A stretch of 64,000 nt of DNA from an uncultured Eubacteriales bacterium (GTDB taxonomy: Bacteria; Bacillota; Clostridia; Oscillospirales; Oscillospiraceae): NCBI GenBank assembly GCA_900549475.1, contig UROF01000003.1:121284-185283 (forward strand), in the 5' to 3' direction. The notes beneath the pieces are model-generated. The model was given only the letters and a program-made list of their open reading frames with translations. It was not told the origin of the DNA and did no database searches. Below are positions 56,954-64,000 of this stretch, one piece after another; position 1 is the stretch's first letter; each line of letters opens with the position of its first letter. The position numbers and the translations under genes are program-made.

Positions 56954-58375
56954 TCAGGCAGCCGGAATGATCAACACCTGTCCAACATAGATCATGCCAG
57001 GATTGCTGATCGTATCCTTGTTGGCCTCATAGATCTCTGTCCAGCGGCTGCCAGTACCATAGAAATGGTAGGCGATGTTCCACAGGCAGTCACCAGCTGC
57101 CACGGTATAGGTGCTGCTCTCCTCCGGAGTCTCCTCAGGAACTTCTTCCGGGACCTCTTCCGGTGTTTCCTCCGGGGTCTCTTCAGGCTCTTCCGGCATG
57201 GTGTAGTCCTTGGCCAGGTTGGCCTTCAGCGCATCAGCCTCCTCCTGGGTCAGACCGATATCCGCCAGGTAATCTGCCGCAGCGGCAGCCAGATCGGCAT
57301 CCTTCAGCTCCGCGCTGTCGGTAATACCAGTGATGGCCTTGAGAATGGAGACGATATTGCTCTCCTGAACAGCCTGATACTGTTCACTGTCTTTCTCCAG
57401 ATGATAGTAATTGACATAAGTAGTCATGTAGTCCTCCACCACCTGGTCATAGCTGGCGCCCATGAAGCAGGCCAGCAGAGCAGAGACAAAACCAGCCCGG
57501 TCCTTGCCCTCGGTGCAGTGGACCAGATAGGGGCCCTCATTGGCGGCAAAGAACTGCAGGCCCTCAGCAAGGCCGGTCTTGAAGTCGTCGGCGGTAAAAT
57601 CAACACCCAGATTCAGGGCCTTCACCTTCCCGTCGGCAAACAGGGACTGATAGTAGGGAGAGTCAAACCCTTCCGCATCGATATAGCCCTGAATCAGCTC
57701 GTCGGAATCCGCCAGATTCATCACCGTCTGGATACCGTTTGCCTCGGCCAGATCGTCGGCATAGGCCGCCCGGCCCAGCTCATTGTTCACCGGGCTGCTG
57801 CTGCGGAAGAGGGCGTTCTCGCCCAGTTCGCCGGAGGCAATATTCCGGAAGTTAGCAAAAACAGCATCGGAAGCGTAGTCCTCCCGAACATCGGTGCGGG
57901 TGAGCTGATGGATGAGGTACTGGTCACGGTAGCCCTCCTTCTCGTACATGGAGATGGTCACAGTGATGTCCTCCAGAGCGCTGCCCTCCGGGAACTCCCA
58001 GGTGTAGCTTCCGTCCTCCGCCGTCACCTTTTCCGCAATACCATTGGTAGTGGCAAAGTCCCCCATGTTGATGGCGGCAATGAGCACACCCTCGCTGTCC
58101 CGCAGGACCAGGGAGCCAGTGTCCACATCGGAGTAGTTGGTGCAAAGGGGCATCTGATATTCCCCCTCGCCAATAGCCAGGGTCACGATGTCACCATAGG
58201 CGTAGCCTGCCTCCTGCAGGTCTGCCGGGTCAATGTCCAGCACCAGGTTGCCATACTTCTGGATCTCCGTAACACCGCCCTCAAAGCTGGCATAGGTGGT
58301 CTCTTCAGCGTAGGCAGGCAGAGCCAGGCTCAGAGCCAGAACCAACGCCAGCAGCAGGGAAGCTGCTTTTTTCAT
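56954..58375 (-). CDS. Secreted tyrosine-phosphatase-like protein with SAM-HAT-C-like and LysM domains
   Basis: A 473-residue exported protein. After a signal peptide (1-23, PAYA), residues about 40-135 resemble the C-terminal domain of SAM hydroxide adenosyltransferase/chlorinase proteins: GYAYGDIVTLAIGEGEY, CTNYSDVDTGSLVLRDS, VLIAAINMGDFA. Next is a Y_phosphatase3-type domain (about 160-390) with VFANFRNIASGELGENALFR and the P-loop HCTEGKDRAG, nucleophile Cys287. A Pro/Glu repeat linker (PEETPEE units, about 395-425) leads to one LysM domain (about 427-473) for peptidoglycan binding. The first assignment rests on pattern similarity only; the N-terminal catalytic domain of that family is absent. 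Substrate unknown; phosphoester or phospho-tyrosine at the cell surface is possible. Confidence 0.8.
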   Translation of the reverse strand: MKKAASLLLALVLALSLALPAYAEETTYASFEGGVTEIQKYGNLVLDIDPADLQEAGYAYGDIVTLAIGEGEYQMPLCTNYSDVDTGSLVLRDSEGVLIAAINMGDFATTNGIAEKVTAEDGSYTWEFPEGSALEDITVTISMYEKEGYRDQYLIHQLTRTDVREDYASDAVFANFRNIASGELGENALFRSSSPVNNELGRAAYADDLAEANGIQTVMNLADSDELIQGYIDAEGFDSPYYQSLFADGKVKALNLGVDFTADDFKTGLAEGLQFFAANEGPYLVHCTEGKDRAGFVSALLACFMGASYDQVVEDYMTTYVNYYHLEKDSEQYQAVQESNIVSILKAITGITDSAELKDADLAAAAADYLADIGLTQEEADALKANLAKDYTMPEEPEETPEETPEEVPEEVPEETPEESSTYTVAAGDCLWNIAYHFYGTGSRWTEIYEANKDTISNPGMIYVGQVLIIPAA

Positions 58376-58603
58376 ACAAATCCCTCCTTACATATTAGCC
58401 GTACGGCCATATAGGCGGGGATCACTTTCCCCGCCATCTCAGCCACATTGTAGCGCAGCCCCAGTGGTTTGAACAGTCCCCATTCAACATATTTTACAAA
58501 AAGTTTATATACCATCCGGCCAGCGCTGGAACTTATGCCGGAACTATGATATACTTCTGTCCAGAAAAAACGCCGCTCCTTCGGCGGCAGAGGAGGTTTT
58601 GCC

Positions 58604-59977
58604 ATGAAAACATTGCTCCGCGGCGGTCTTGTGGTCTCCGGAGGAGAGGTCCGGCAGGCGGATGTGCTGCTGGAAAAGGGACAGATCGCTGCCGTAGGCA
58701 GCCAGCTCCCTTCGGAAGACGCTCATATCGTGGACTGCACCGGGAAGCTGCTTTTCCCCGGTTTTATCGACGGCCACACCCACTTCGACCTGCCAGTGGC
58801 AGGTACCATCACTGCCGATGACTTTGCCACCGGCAGCCGGGCGGCCCTTCGGGGCGGCACCACCATGGTGGTGGATTTCTCCGCCCCGGACAAAGGGGAA
58901 ACTCTCCACCACGGCCTGGATCTCTGGCGGCAGAAAGCGGAGGGCAAGGCCGCCTGTGACTACGGCTTCCACATGACCATCGACGACTGGAATGACGGTA
59001 TTTCCCGGGAGATCGGGGAGATGGTGGAGCTGGGCATCCCTACCTTTAAGATGTATATGACCTATCCCGCCATGATGATCCCAGAGGGAGATATGTACAA
59101 CGCCCTGCTGCGGCTGAAAGAAGCCGGCGGCATCGCCGGCGTCCACTGTGAGAACAGCGGCATCATCGACGTGCTCATCGCCAAGGCCAAGGCAGAGGGC
59201 CGCCTCTCCCCCGCTTCCCATCCCCGGACCCGGCCCGCCCCCCTGGAGGCGGAGGCTATCAGCCACCTTCTGCGGATGGCTCAGCTGGCCGATACCCCTG
59301 TCATCATCGTCCACCTCTCCACCGCCGCCGGTCTGGAGGAGGTCCGTGCCGCCCGGCGCCGGGGACAGACAGTGTATGTGGAGACCTGCCCCCACTACCT
59401 GCTGCTGGAGGACAGCGTCTACGACGCACCGGAGTATCGGGAGGCCGCCAAATTCGTCTGCGCGCCGCCTATCCGAAAGAAAGAGGACCAGGAGGCCCTG
59501 TGGGAGGCTCTGCGCAACGGTGAGATCCAGACGGTGGCCACAGACCACTGCTCCTTCACCCTGGCACAGAAGGACATGGGGCGAGCCGATTTCACCAAGA
59601 TCCCCGGAGGCCTGCCCGGCGTAGAGACCCGGGGCGTGCTGCTCTACACCGCCGGTGTGGCGGCGGGCCGCATCACCCTCCAGGATATGTGCCGCGTCCT
59701 CTGCGAGAATCCCGCCAAGCTCTATGGCTGCTGGCCCCGGAAGGGTGTTATCGCCCCCGGCAGCGACGCCGATATCGTAGTCTACGACCCCGCCGCCGAC
59801 AGTATCATCACTGCCGCCGATCAGGCCATGAATGTGGACTACAGCCCCTATGAAGGCTTCCGCACCGCCGGCAGCATCGCCCAGGTGTACCTCCGGGGCA
59901 ATCTGGCAGTGGATCACGGCAAGGTGTTGGCAGGATCTGACGGACAATTCATCACCAGAGGGAAGTGTGTACTGTGA
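58604..59977 (+). CDS. hydA: Dihydropyrimidinase/hydantoinase
   Basis: A 457-residue cyclic-amidohydrolase that opens dihydropyrimidines or hydantoins. Metal-binding motifs are GFIDGHTHFDLP (His-x-His), a carbamylated-lysine region in GIPTFKMYMTYPAMM, GVHCENSGI, IVHLSTAAGLEEV and TVATDHCSFTLAQK with the catalytic Asp. GAGGAGG precedes the ATG. It is coupled to a YgeY-like M20 hydrolase by a four-base overlap. This pair occurs in gene groups for purine/hydantoin breakdown, so the natural substrate may be a purine-derived hydantoin rather than uracil; this is inference. Confidence 0.9.
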   Translation: MKTLLRGGLVVSGGEVRQADVLLEKGQIAAVGSQLPSEDAHIVDCTGKLLFPGFIDGHTHFDLPVAGTITADDFATGSRAALRGGTTMVVDFSAPDKGETLHHGLDLWRQKAEGKAACDYGFHMTIDDWNDGISREIGEMVELGIPTFKMYMTYPAMMIPEGDMYNALLRLKEAGGIAGVHCENSGIIDVLIAKAKAEGRLSPASHPRTRPAPLEAEAISHLLRMAQLADTPVIIVHLSTAAGLEEVRAARRRGQTVYVETCPHYLLLEDSVYDAPEYREAAKFVCAPPIRKKEDQEALWEALRNGEIQTVATDHCSFTLAQKDMGRADFTKIPGGLPGVETRGVLLYTAGVAAGRITLQDMCRVLCENPAKLYGCWPRKGVIAPGSDADIVVYDPAADSIITAADQAMNVDYSPYEGFRTAGSIAQVYLRGNLAVDHGKVLAGSDGQFITRGKCVL

Positions 59978-61152
59978 AACAGGATGATAAACTGATTGCC
60001 CTCTGCCGGGAGCTGATCCGACGGCCCAGCGTATCCGGTGAGGAACAAGCAGCAGCGGAATATCTGCGCAGCACAATGCTGTCCCTGGGTTATCACGGTG
60101 CAGAAACCGACCGTTACGGCAGCGTCCTGGGCTGTATCCGCGGCAGCAGGCCCGGTCCGGCAATCCTGCTGGATGGTCACATTGATACCGTCCCCGTAGG
60201 GGACCCTGCCCTGTGGACCCATAACCCCTTTGGCGGGGAGATCCAGGGGGACCGGCTCTACGGCCGTGGGACTTCCGACATGAAGGGCAGCGTGGCTGCC
60301 ATGGTCCTGGCCGCCGCCCGGTTTGCCAAGGACACCGGCGGAGATTTCCAGGGAACCATATGGGTATCCTGCTCCGTCCAGGAGGAACGCTTCGAAGGGG
60401 TAGCCTGTCGTGAGATCGCCCGACTGGCCCAGCCGGACTATGTAATTGTAGGGGAAGCCACCAGTACCGCCCTGAACATCGGCCAGCGGGGCCGTGCTGA
60501 GGTGGTGGTGGAGACCCGCGGGGTATCCTGCCACTCCGCCAACCCGGAAAAGGGTGTCAACGCCGTGTACCACATGGCGGAGCTCATCGGTGCGCTCCGC
60601 CGCCTGCCGCCACCGGAACACCCCCTGCTGGGCAAAGGTATTCTGGAGCTGACAGATATCATCTCTGAGCCCTACCCCGGAGCCTCCGTGGTGCCGGCCC
60701 TGTGCCGGGCCACCTTTGACCGGCGGCTCCTGCCGGGAGAGACACCGGAGAGTATCCTCTCCCCCATCCAGGAAGCCGCCGCAGATCTGAAAACCCGGCT
60801 GCCCCAGCTGGACGTCCGGGCATATCTGTCCCAGGGCTCCTCCACCTGCTGGACCGGAGAAGTCATGGAGGCGGAACGTTTCTTTCCCGCCTGGGTGCTG
60901 CCGGAGGACCATCCTCTGGTCCAGGGTGCTCTCCACGGGCTGCAGGAGGCAGGCTTGGACGCGCCGCTGTCCCACTACGCCTTCTGCACCAACGCCAGCA
61001 GCTTCTGCGGAGAGCTGGGCATCCCCACGGTGGGCTTCGGCCCCTCCCGGGAGAATCTGGCCCACACCGCTGACGAGTACATTGAGATCAGCCAGCTGGA
61101 GAGGGCCTGCCGGGGCTTCCAGGGCATTCTCCGGGCGCTGACGGTGGGCTGA
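59974..61152 (+). CDS. YgeY-like M20 family metallohydrolase
   Basis: A 392-residue zinc-dependent amidase/peptidase. M20 motifs are visible: LLDGHIDTVPVGD (His-x-Asp), LYGRGTSDMKGSVAAM (bridging Asp), CSVQEERFEGVA (Glu-Glu), VGEATS and a C-terminal FCTNASSFCGELGIPTVGFG. The GRGTSDMKG block is typical of YgeY, linked to selenium-dependent purine catabolism. The start is taken as GTG at 59974, overlapping the hydA stop (GTGA); another GTG at 59965 is in frame but badly spaced from GAGGG. It likely hydrolyses the carbamoyl product of the hydantoinase. Confidence 0.87.
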   Translation: MKQDDKLIALCRELIRRPSVSGEEQAAAEYLRSTMLSLGYHGAETDRYGSVLGCIRGSRPGPAILLDGHIDTVPVGDPALWTHNPFGGEIQGDRLYGRGTSDMKGSVAAMVLAAARFAKDTGGDFQGTIWVSCSVQEERFEGVACREIARLAQPDYVIVGEATSTALNIGQRGRAEVVVETRGVSCHSANPEKGVNAVYHMAELIGALRRLPPPEHPLLGKGILELTDIISEPYPGASVVPALCRATFDRRLLPGETPESILSPIQEAAADLKTRLPQLDVRAYLSQGSSTCWTGEVMEAERFFPAWVLPEDHPLVQGALHGLQEAGLDAPLSHYAFCTNASSFCGELGIPTVGFGPSRENLAHTADEYIEISQLERACRGFQGILRALTVG

Positions 61153-61279
61153 GCCAGGGGAATTTCCCCGCCGCAACCAAAAGTTGCGCGGTAGTTGGTG
61201 GCCAAAACCGGCAAGATTCGCTATGCTGACGCCATCAACGGGGCGTATGCCTGCCCCCGGCATAAGGAGGAAAGCATCC

Positions 61280-61648
61280 ATGGCACCCATGACTTTTGGT
61301 TACAAGACAACCTTTTTCATCGGGATCGTACTTGTGATATCCGTAGCCCTGATGATACTGTTCGGCATACTGCTCTGGTACGTATTCCGGGCCCTGCGGA
61401 AATATCTTCGAAGCACCCCTGCTCAGGCGGAAAACGCCGCCATCAAGCGCTCTCTGGGCGAGGTGCTCAAAGCCCACCGAACCCGGTGCCAGATGACCCA
61501 GGAGTTTGTGGCAGAGTCCCTGGGTGTGAGCCGGCAGGCCGTTTCCAAGTGGGAGAACGGCACCTCCGACCCCAGCACTGTGAACCTTCTGGCCCTGGCC
61601 AAACTCTACGGCGTATCCGCCGACGAGCTACTGCGGGAAGTAGGATAG
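61280..61648 (+). CDS. Membrane-anchored XRE-type regulator
   Basis: A 122-residue protein with an N-terminal membrane helix (about residues 11-34), a short basic juxtamembrane part (RALRKYLRSTP), and a Cro/C1-type helix-turn-helix at about 58-112 (TQEFVAESLGVSRQAVSKWE, then KLYGVSADELL). This reverses the more usual order in which the HTH is N-terminal. AAGGAGG precedes the ATG. It follows ygeY by 127 bases and ends at a strong terminator. It may sense the envelope; targets are unknown. Confidence 0.85.
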   Translation: MAPMTFGYKTTFFIGIVLVISVALMILFGILLWYVFRALRKYLRSTPAQAENAAIKRSLGEVLKAHRTRCQMTQEFVAESLGVSRQAVSKWENGTSDPSTVNLLALAKLYGVSADELLREVG

Positions 61649-61665
61649 TACTTCTGAAAACAGGA

Positions 61666-61703
61666 AACAGCCCCGGTCCGCCTAAGCGGGCCGGGGCTGT
61701 TTA
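61666..61703. terminator. Bidirectional terminator after the XRE gene
   Basis: A long GC-rich stem (AACAGCCCCGG with CCGGGGCTGTT and inner pairs), flanked by AAA and TTT; it serves the XRE gene and the converging acyltransferase-like gene. Confidence 0.88.
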
Positions 61704-61721
61704 TATTCTGTATGCTCCCCG

Positions 61722-63161
61722 TCAGTCCACGTCCTCCACCACAGTGGCGGCAGGTTCATCCAGACAGCTGGGGTCCTGGAGGATGCCCCGCAGGTAGCGC
61801 AGGGCGGAAGCAAAGTAGAAACCATCGCAGATGCGCTCGTCAGTGACTACGGTGTAGTCCATATACTTGCGGCCCACTACGCTGCCGTCCGCGGACAGCT
61901 CGTTCACCCGGTACTTTTTCCCCAGAGACACGAACACAGGAACATTCCCGAAGTCATAGAGGTGGTGGTAGATGGGCGGGATACCCAGCGAGGCCATGGA
62001 CGTGATATACAGGGAGCCGTGGAAGGGACTCAGCCGGGTCAGGGCCCGGGGCAGGCACCCGAAGTAGTCCAGCAGGTTCAGAAGCCACACCACGAACTTC
62101 AGCAGAACACCAGGGATCAGGTTAAATGCCTTGGCCAGGTTATCAAAGTTGGTGTTGTCTGCCGGGGCATTCTTCACCGCATCCACCTTCTCCTGGATCT
62201 TCCGGTACACCGTCTCGGCAGTGTCCGTAGGCTGGAGGTCGATCTTCAGCACCGTGTCCGGGGACTCCGCTTTCATCTCCGGCTTGATGGTCAGGGACAC
62301 CTCAATAGCCGGTCGGCTATACACCCGCTGTCCGGAGACAAAACGGTTGATACCGGGGTACTGGGCCACACACCGGGCATAAGCTGCCAGCACCACATGG
62401 AGCATACCGAAGCCCTGAAGTCCCTCACGGCGCTTGGCACGGATATATTCGTCAGCAGCAGCGCAGTCCAGGGTGTCACGGATAAAGTTCTGGGAGGTAT
62501 TACGGGTGACCATAATATAAGGAGAGACGGCAAAAATGGGGCTCAGGCTCCGCAGCCGCCGCCCGTCGTTGCGATCCCCCCACCTAGGCCGCCAGCTATC
62601 GCTCTCCCGGCGTTCCATGGCCACAACTGCCAGCAGCAGGGCCGCCATGGTCATCAGTACCGTCAGCTCCGCCAGGAAGTGCCACCAGAAGGGACGGCCA
62701 GGCAGGATAGGCGTCGTGTACAGCTTCAGAAACGCCTGGTTCACCGCATCCTCTACCACAATGTGGTAAACCAGGGCGCCGCCGATCAGTGTACCGAACA
62801 GCCACTTGGTGAGCCCCCGGCTCACCGTCAGGAAGTACAGCAGCGCCACCGCCAGGTACAGCACCCAGCACAACACCCGGTGCACCAGGGAAAAGCCCCC
62901 CGCCTTTACCGCAAAAAACAGGCAGCCCATCAGCACCGGCACAGCCGTGCGGTAGAGCCGGTCGGAGGCGGTGGTAAAGAGCATCACGGCAAACAGGAGC
63001 CCCGCGCATACGGGCAGCGCCCCCTGGATCCACAGTTCCCCGGCGGACGCCCGGACGCCGGTATAGTACACGATCCGTACAATGGCTCCGCAGAGCATCA
63101 GGGCGGCGGAAAGTATAACCGCCATATTCACTTTTGAAATGGTATAATATGTATTTTTCAT
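61722..63161 (-). CDS. Membrane protein with E2/CAT-like acyltransferase domain lacking the catalytic His
   Basis: A 479-residue protein. Six hydrophobic helices occupy about residues 8-200; a soluble chloramphenicol-acetyltransferase/E2-like domain follows (about 215-465). The strand pattern HVVLAAYARCVAQYPGINRF, SLYITSMASLGIPPIYHH, and the end motif VVTDERICDGFYFASAL follow dihydrolipoyl-transacylase folds. In catalytic members that end motif is His-x-x-x-Asp-Gly; here Glu442 replaces the His while Asp446-Gly447 remain. The start at 63161 was chosen for the promoter position, although its ribosome site is weak. Function unknown: a non-acyltransferase role or different chemistry is likely. 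Confidence 0.72.
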   Translation of the reverse strand: MKNTYYTISKVNMAVILSAALMLCGAIVRIVYYTGVRASAGELWIQGALPVCAGLLFAVMLFTTASDRLYRTAVPVLMGCLFFAVKAGGFSLVHRVLCWVLYLAVALLYFLTVSRGLTKWLFGTLIGGALVYHIVVEDAVNQAFLKLYTTPILPGRPFWWHFLAELTVLMTMAALLLAVVAMERRESDSWRPRWGDRNDGRRLRSLSPIFAVSPYIMVTRNTSQNFIRDTLDCAAADEYIRAKRREGLQGFGMLHVVLAAYARCVAQYPGINRFVSGQRVYSRPAIEVSLTIKPEMKAESPDTVLKIDLQPTDTAETVYRKIQEKVDAVKNAPADNTNFDNLAKAFNLIPGVLLKFVVWLLNLLDYFGCLPRALTRLSPFHGSLYITSMASLGIPPIYHHLYDFGNVPVFVSLGKKYRVNELSADGSVVGRKYMDYTVVTDERICDGFYFASALRYLRGILQDPSCLDEPAATVVEDVD

Positions 63162-63197
63162 AGATAATTCGACCGTTTTCTGTATATTGATGTATTT

Positions 63198-63225
63198 AGT
63201 ATACCATCTTCCGCCAAAAATGCAA
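63198..63225 (-). promoter_or_regulatory. Promoter of the E2-like membrane protein gene
   Basis: Minus-strand TTGCAT (63225-63220) and TATACT (63203-63198), spaced 16 bases, 37 bases before the start codon. Confidence 0.65.
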
Positions 63226-63231
63226 GAGGAA

Positions 63232-63259
63232 AGGCCCCGGCGCGTATACGCCGGGGCCT
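63232..63259 (-). terminator. Terminator downstream of thrC
   Basis: AGGCCCCGGCG pairs with CGCCGGGGCCT around a 6-base loop; on the minus strand TTTCCTC follows. A second long imperfect hairpin (63279-63318, CCGCCG/CGGCGG arms) lies between it and the thrC stop. Confidence 0.8.
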
Positions 63260-63353
63260 CTGTCTGTTTCGCTGTTCCGCCGGAGAACAAGGGGCACTTA
63301 TCCCCTTCTTCGGCGGGAAATTTCTTTTGCTCTACCTATGTTTAGGGCAGCGA

Positions 63354-64000
63354 TCACTCCACCACGATGCCGTTGTCGGCAAAGGCCTTCAGAAGCAGGT
63401 CCATGTCGCTGGGGATGGAGATGGGCTCGCCGCAGGCCTTGATGGCGTTGGCCACGTCCTTGAGGCCGTTTCCGGTGACCACACTGACCACAGTGGCATC
63501 GGCGGGGATCTTCCCCTGCTCACAGAGCTTCTTGAGGCCCGCCGCACCGGTGACACCGGCAGGCTCGCCGAACACACCGCAGGTCCGTCCCAGCAGCTTC
63601 TGGGCCGCCATGATCTCCTCGTCGCTGACATTCACCGTGAGGCCGTTGGACTCCCGGATCGCCATGAGGGCTTTGTCCGCATTCCGGGGCACGCCTACGG
63701 CGATGGAGTCCGCCAGGGTATTCTCCTCCATGGGATGCCAGGGCTCCCCGGTCTCGATGGCCCGGTTCAGCGGGCAGCAGCCCTCCGCCTGGGCGGAGAT
63801 CAGCCGGGGCAGCTTGTCAATGAACCCGATGGCATAGAGGTCCTTGAGGCCCTTCCACAGTCCCGCGATGGTGCAGCCGTCACCTACAGAGATGGCGATA
63901 TAATCCGGGGCTTTCCAGTCCAGCTGCTCCATGATCTCCAGAGCCACGGTCTTTTTGCCCTCGGAGAGGTAGGGGTTGATGGCGGCGTTGCGGTTGTACC
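63354..64000 (-). CDS. thrC: Threonine synthase, C-terminal part
   Basis: The last 215 residues of a PLP enzyme converting O-phosphohomoserine to threonine; the gene continues past the right edge. Visible blocks are YNRNAAINPYLSEGKKTVAL, YIAISVGDGCTIAGLWKGL (PLP-phosphate Gly-rich loop), SAQAEGCCPLNRA, SIAVGVPRNADKAL and EPAGVTGAAGLKKL. They match the long-form threonine synthase family rather than threonine dehydratase, chiefly by the YNRNAAINPYLSEGKKT segment; the catalytic lysine is outside the window. Confidence 0.88.
   Translation of the reverse strand, partial: YNRNAAINPYLSEGKKTVALEIMEQLDWKAPDYIAISVGDGCTIAGLWKGLKDLYAIGFIDKLPRLISAQAEGCCPLNRAIETGEPWHPMEENTLADSIAVGVPRNADKALMAIRESNGLTVNVSDEEIMAAQKLLGRTCGVFGEPAGVTGAAGLKKLCEQGKIPADATVVSVVTGNGLKDVANAIKACGEPISIPSDMDLLLKAFADNGIVVE

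Overview
The window reads as a chromosomal segment of a fairly GC-rich (roughly 60%) Gram-positive-lineage anaerobe. Evidence: strong GGAGG ribosome binding sites, TTGACA/TATAAT promoters with 17-base spacers, two CIRCE (HrcA) operators, S-layer-homology (SLH) surface proteins, RNase M5, a full-length Sua5-type YwlC, ComEC and citrate-lyase genes. Gene content and style fit the Oscillospiraceae (Flavonifractor/Intestinimonas/Oscillibacter-like gut Firmicutes); this placement is inference, not a database result. No rRNA, tRNA, CRISPR array, insertion sequence or prophage was seen.

Layout. 1-3.4 kb: 5' end of an autoregulated GntR regulator, a low-GC small membrane protein, adenine deaminase, a small membrane protein and a HAD phosphatase-like protein. 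3.4-11.6 kb: a citrate operon (aconitase, NADP isocitrate dehydrogenase, citD, citE, citF, fused citX-citG). 11.6-16.3 kb (minus): DUF512 radical-SAM protein, der, plsY, gpsA and an unlisted 37-residue membrane peptide. 16.4-19.1 kb (minus): DUF1648 protein plus an ABC exporter under a promoter with a palindromic operator. 19.2-29.2 kb (minus): nine co-directional genes, ddl, murF, ABC-F, ydcF-like, flavodoxin, prfA, ywlC, coaE and M18 aminopeptidase. 29.2-32.1 kb: heat-shock genes hsp20 and htpG, each behind a CIRCE. 32.1-36.5 kb: Gx transporter and NusG-II protein divergent from apbE, a MATE pump, and thiT under a TPP riboswitch with its terminator. 36.5-44.4 kb: a two-component system, a large SGNH-hydrolase/SLH protein sharing the same promoter palindrome, and an SH3-NlpC/P60 hydrolase. 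44.6-47 kb: a LuxE-LuxC pair without luciferase. 47-51 kb (minus): comEC, holA, rnmV. 51.2-54.3 kb: GntR/DUF5808 pair and an orphan PTS IIC. 54.4-58.4 kb (minus): SLH 5'-nucleotidase and a secreted tyrosine phosphatase with LysM. 58.6-61.7 kb: dihydropyrimidinase, YgeY-like M20 hydrolase, membrane-anchored XRE regulator. 61.7-64 kb (minus): membrane E2-like acyltransferase lacking the usual histidine, and the end of threonine synthase.

The most interesting signals are (a) a 22-bp palindrome repeated with identical 24-base spacing to the -10 box before the two-component operon and the adjacent SGNH/SLH gene, suggesting a private surface regulon; (b) a secreted protein joining a SAM-hydroxide-adenosyltransferase-like C-terminal domain, a tyrosine phosphatase and LysM; (c) the luxE-luxC pair; (d) aconitase/isocitrate dehydrogenase and citrate lyase in one operon; (e) two GntR genes with consensus promoters buried under TATTAT-type palindromes.
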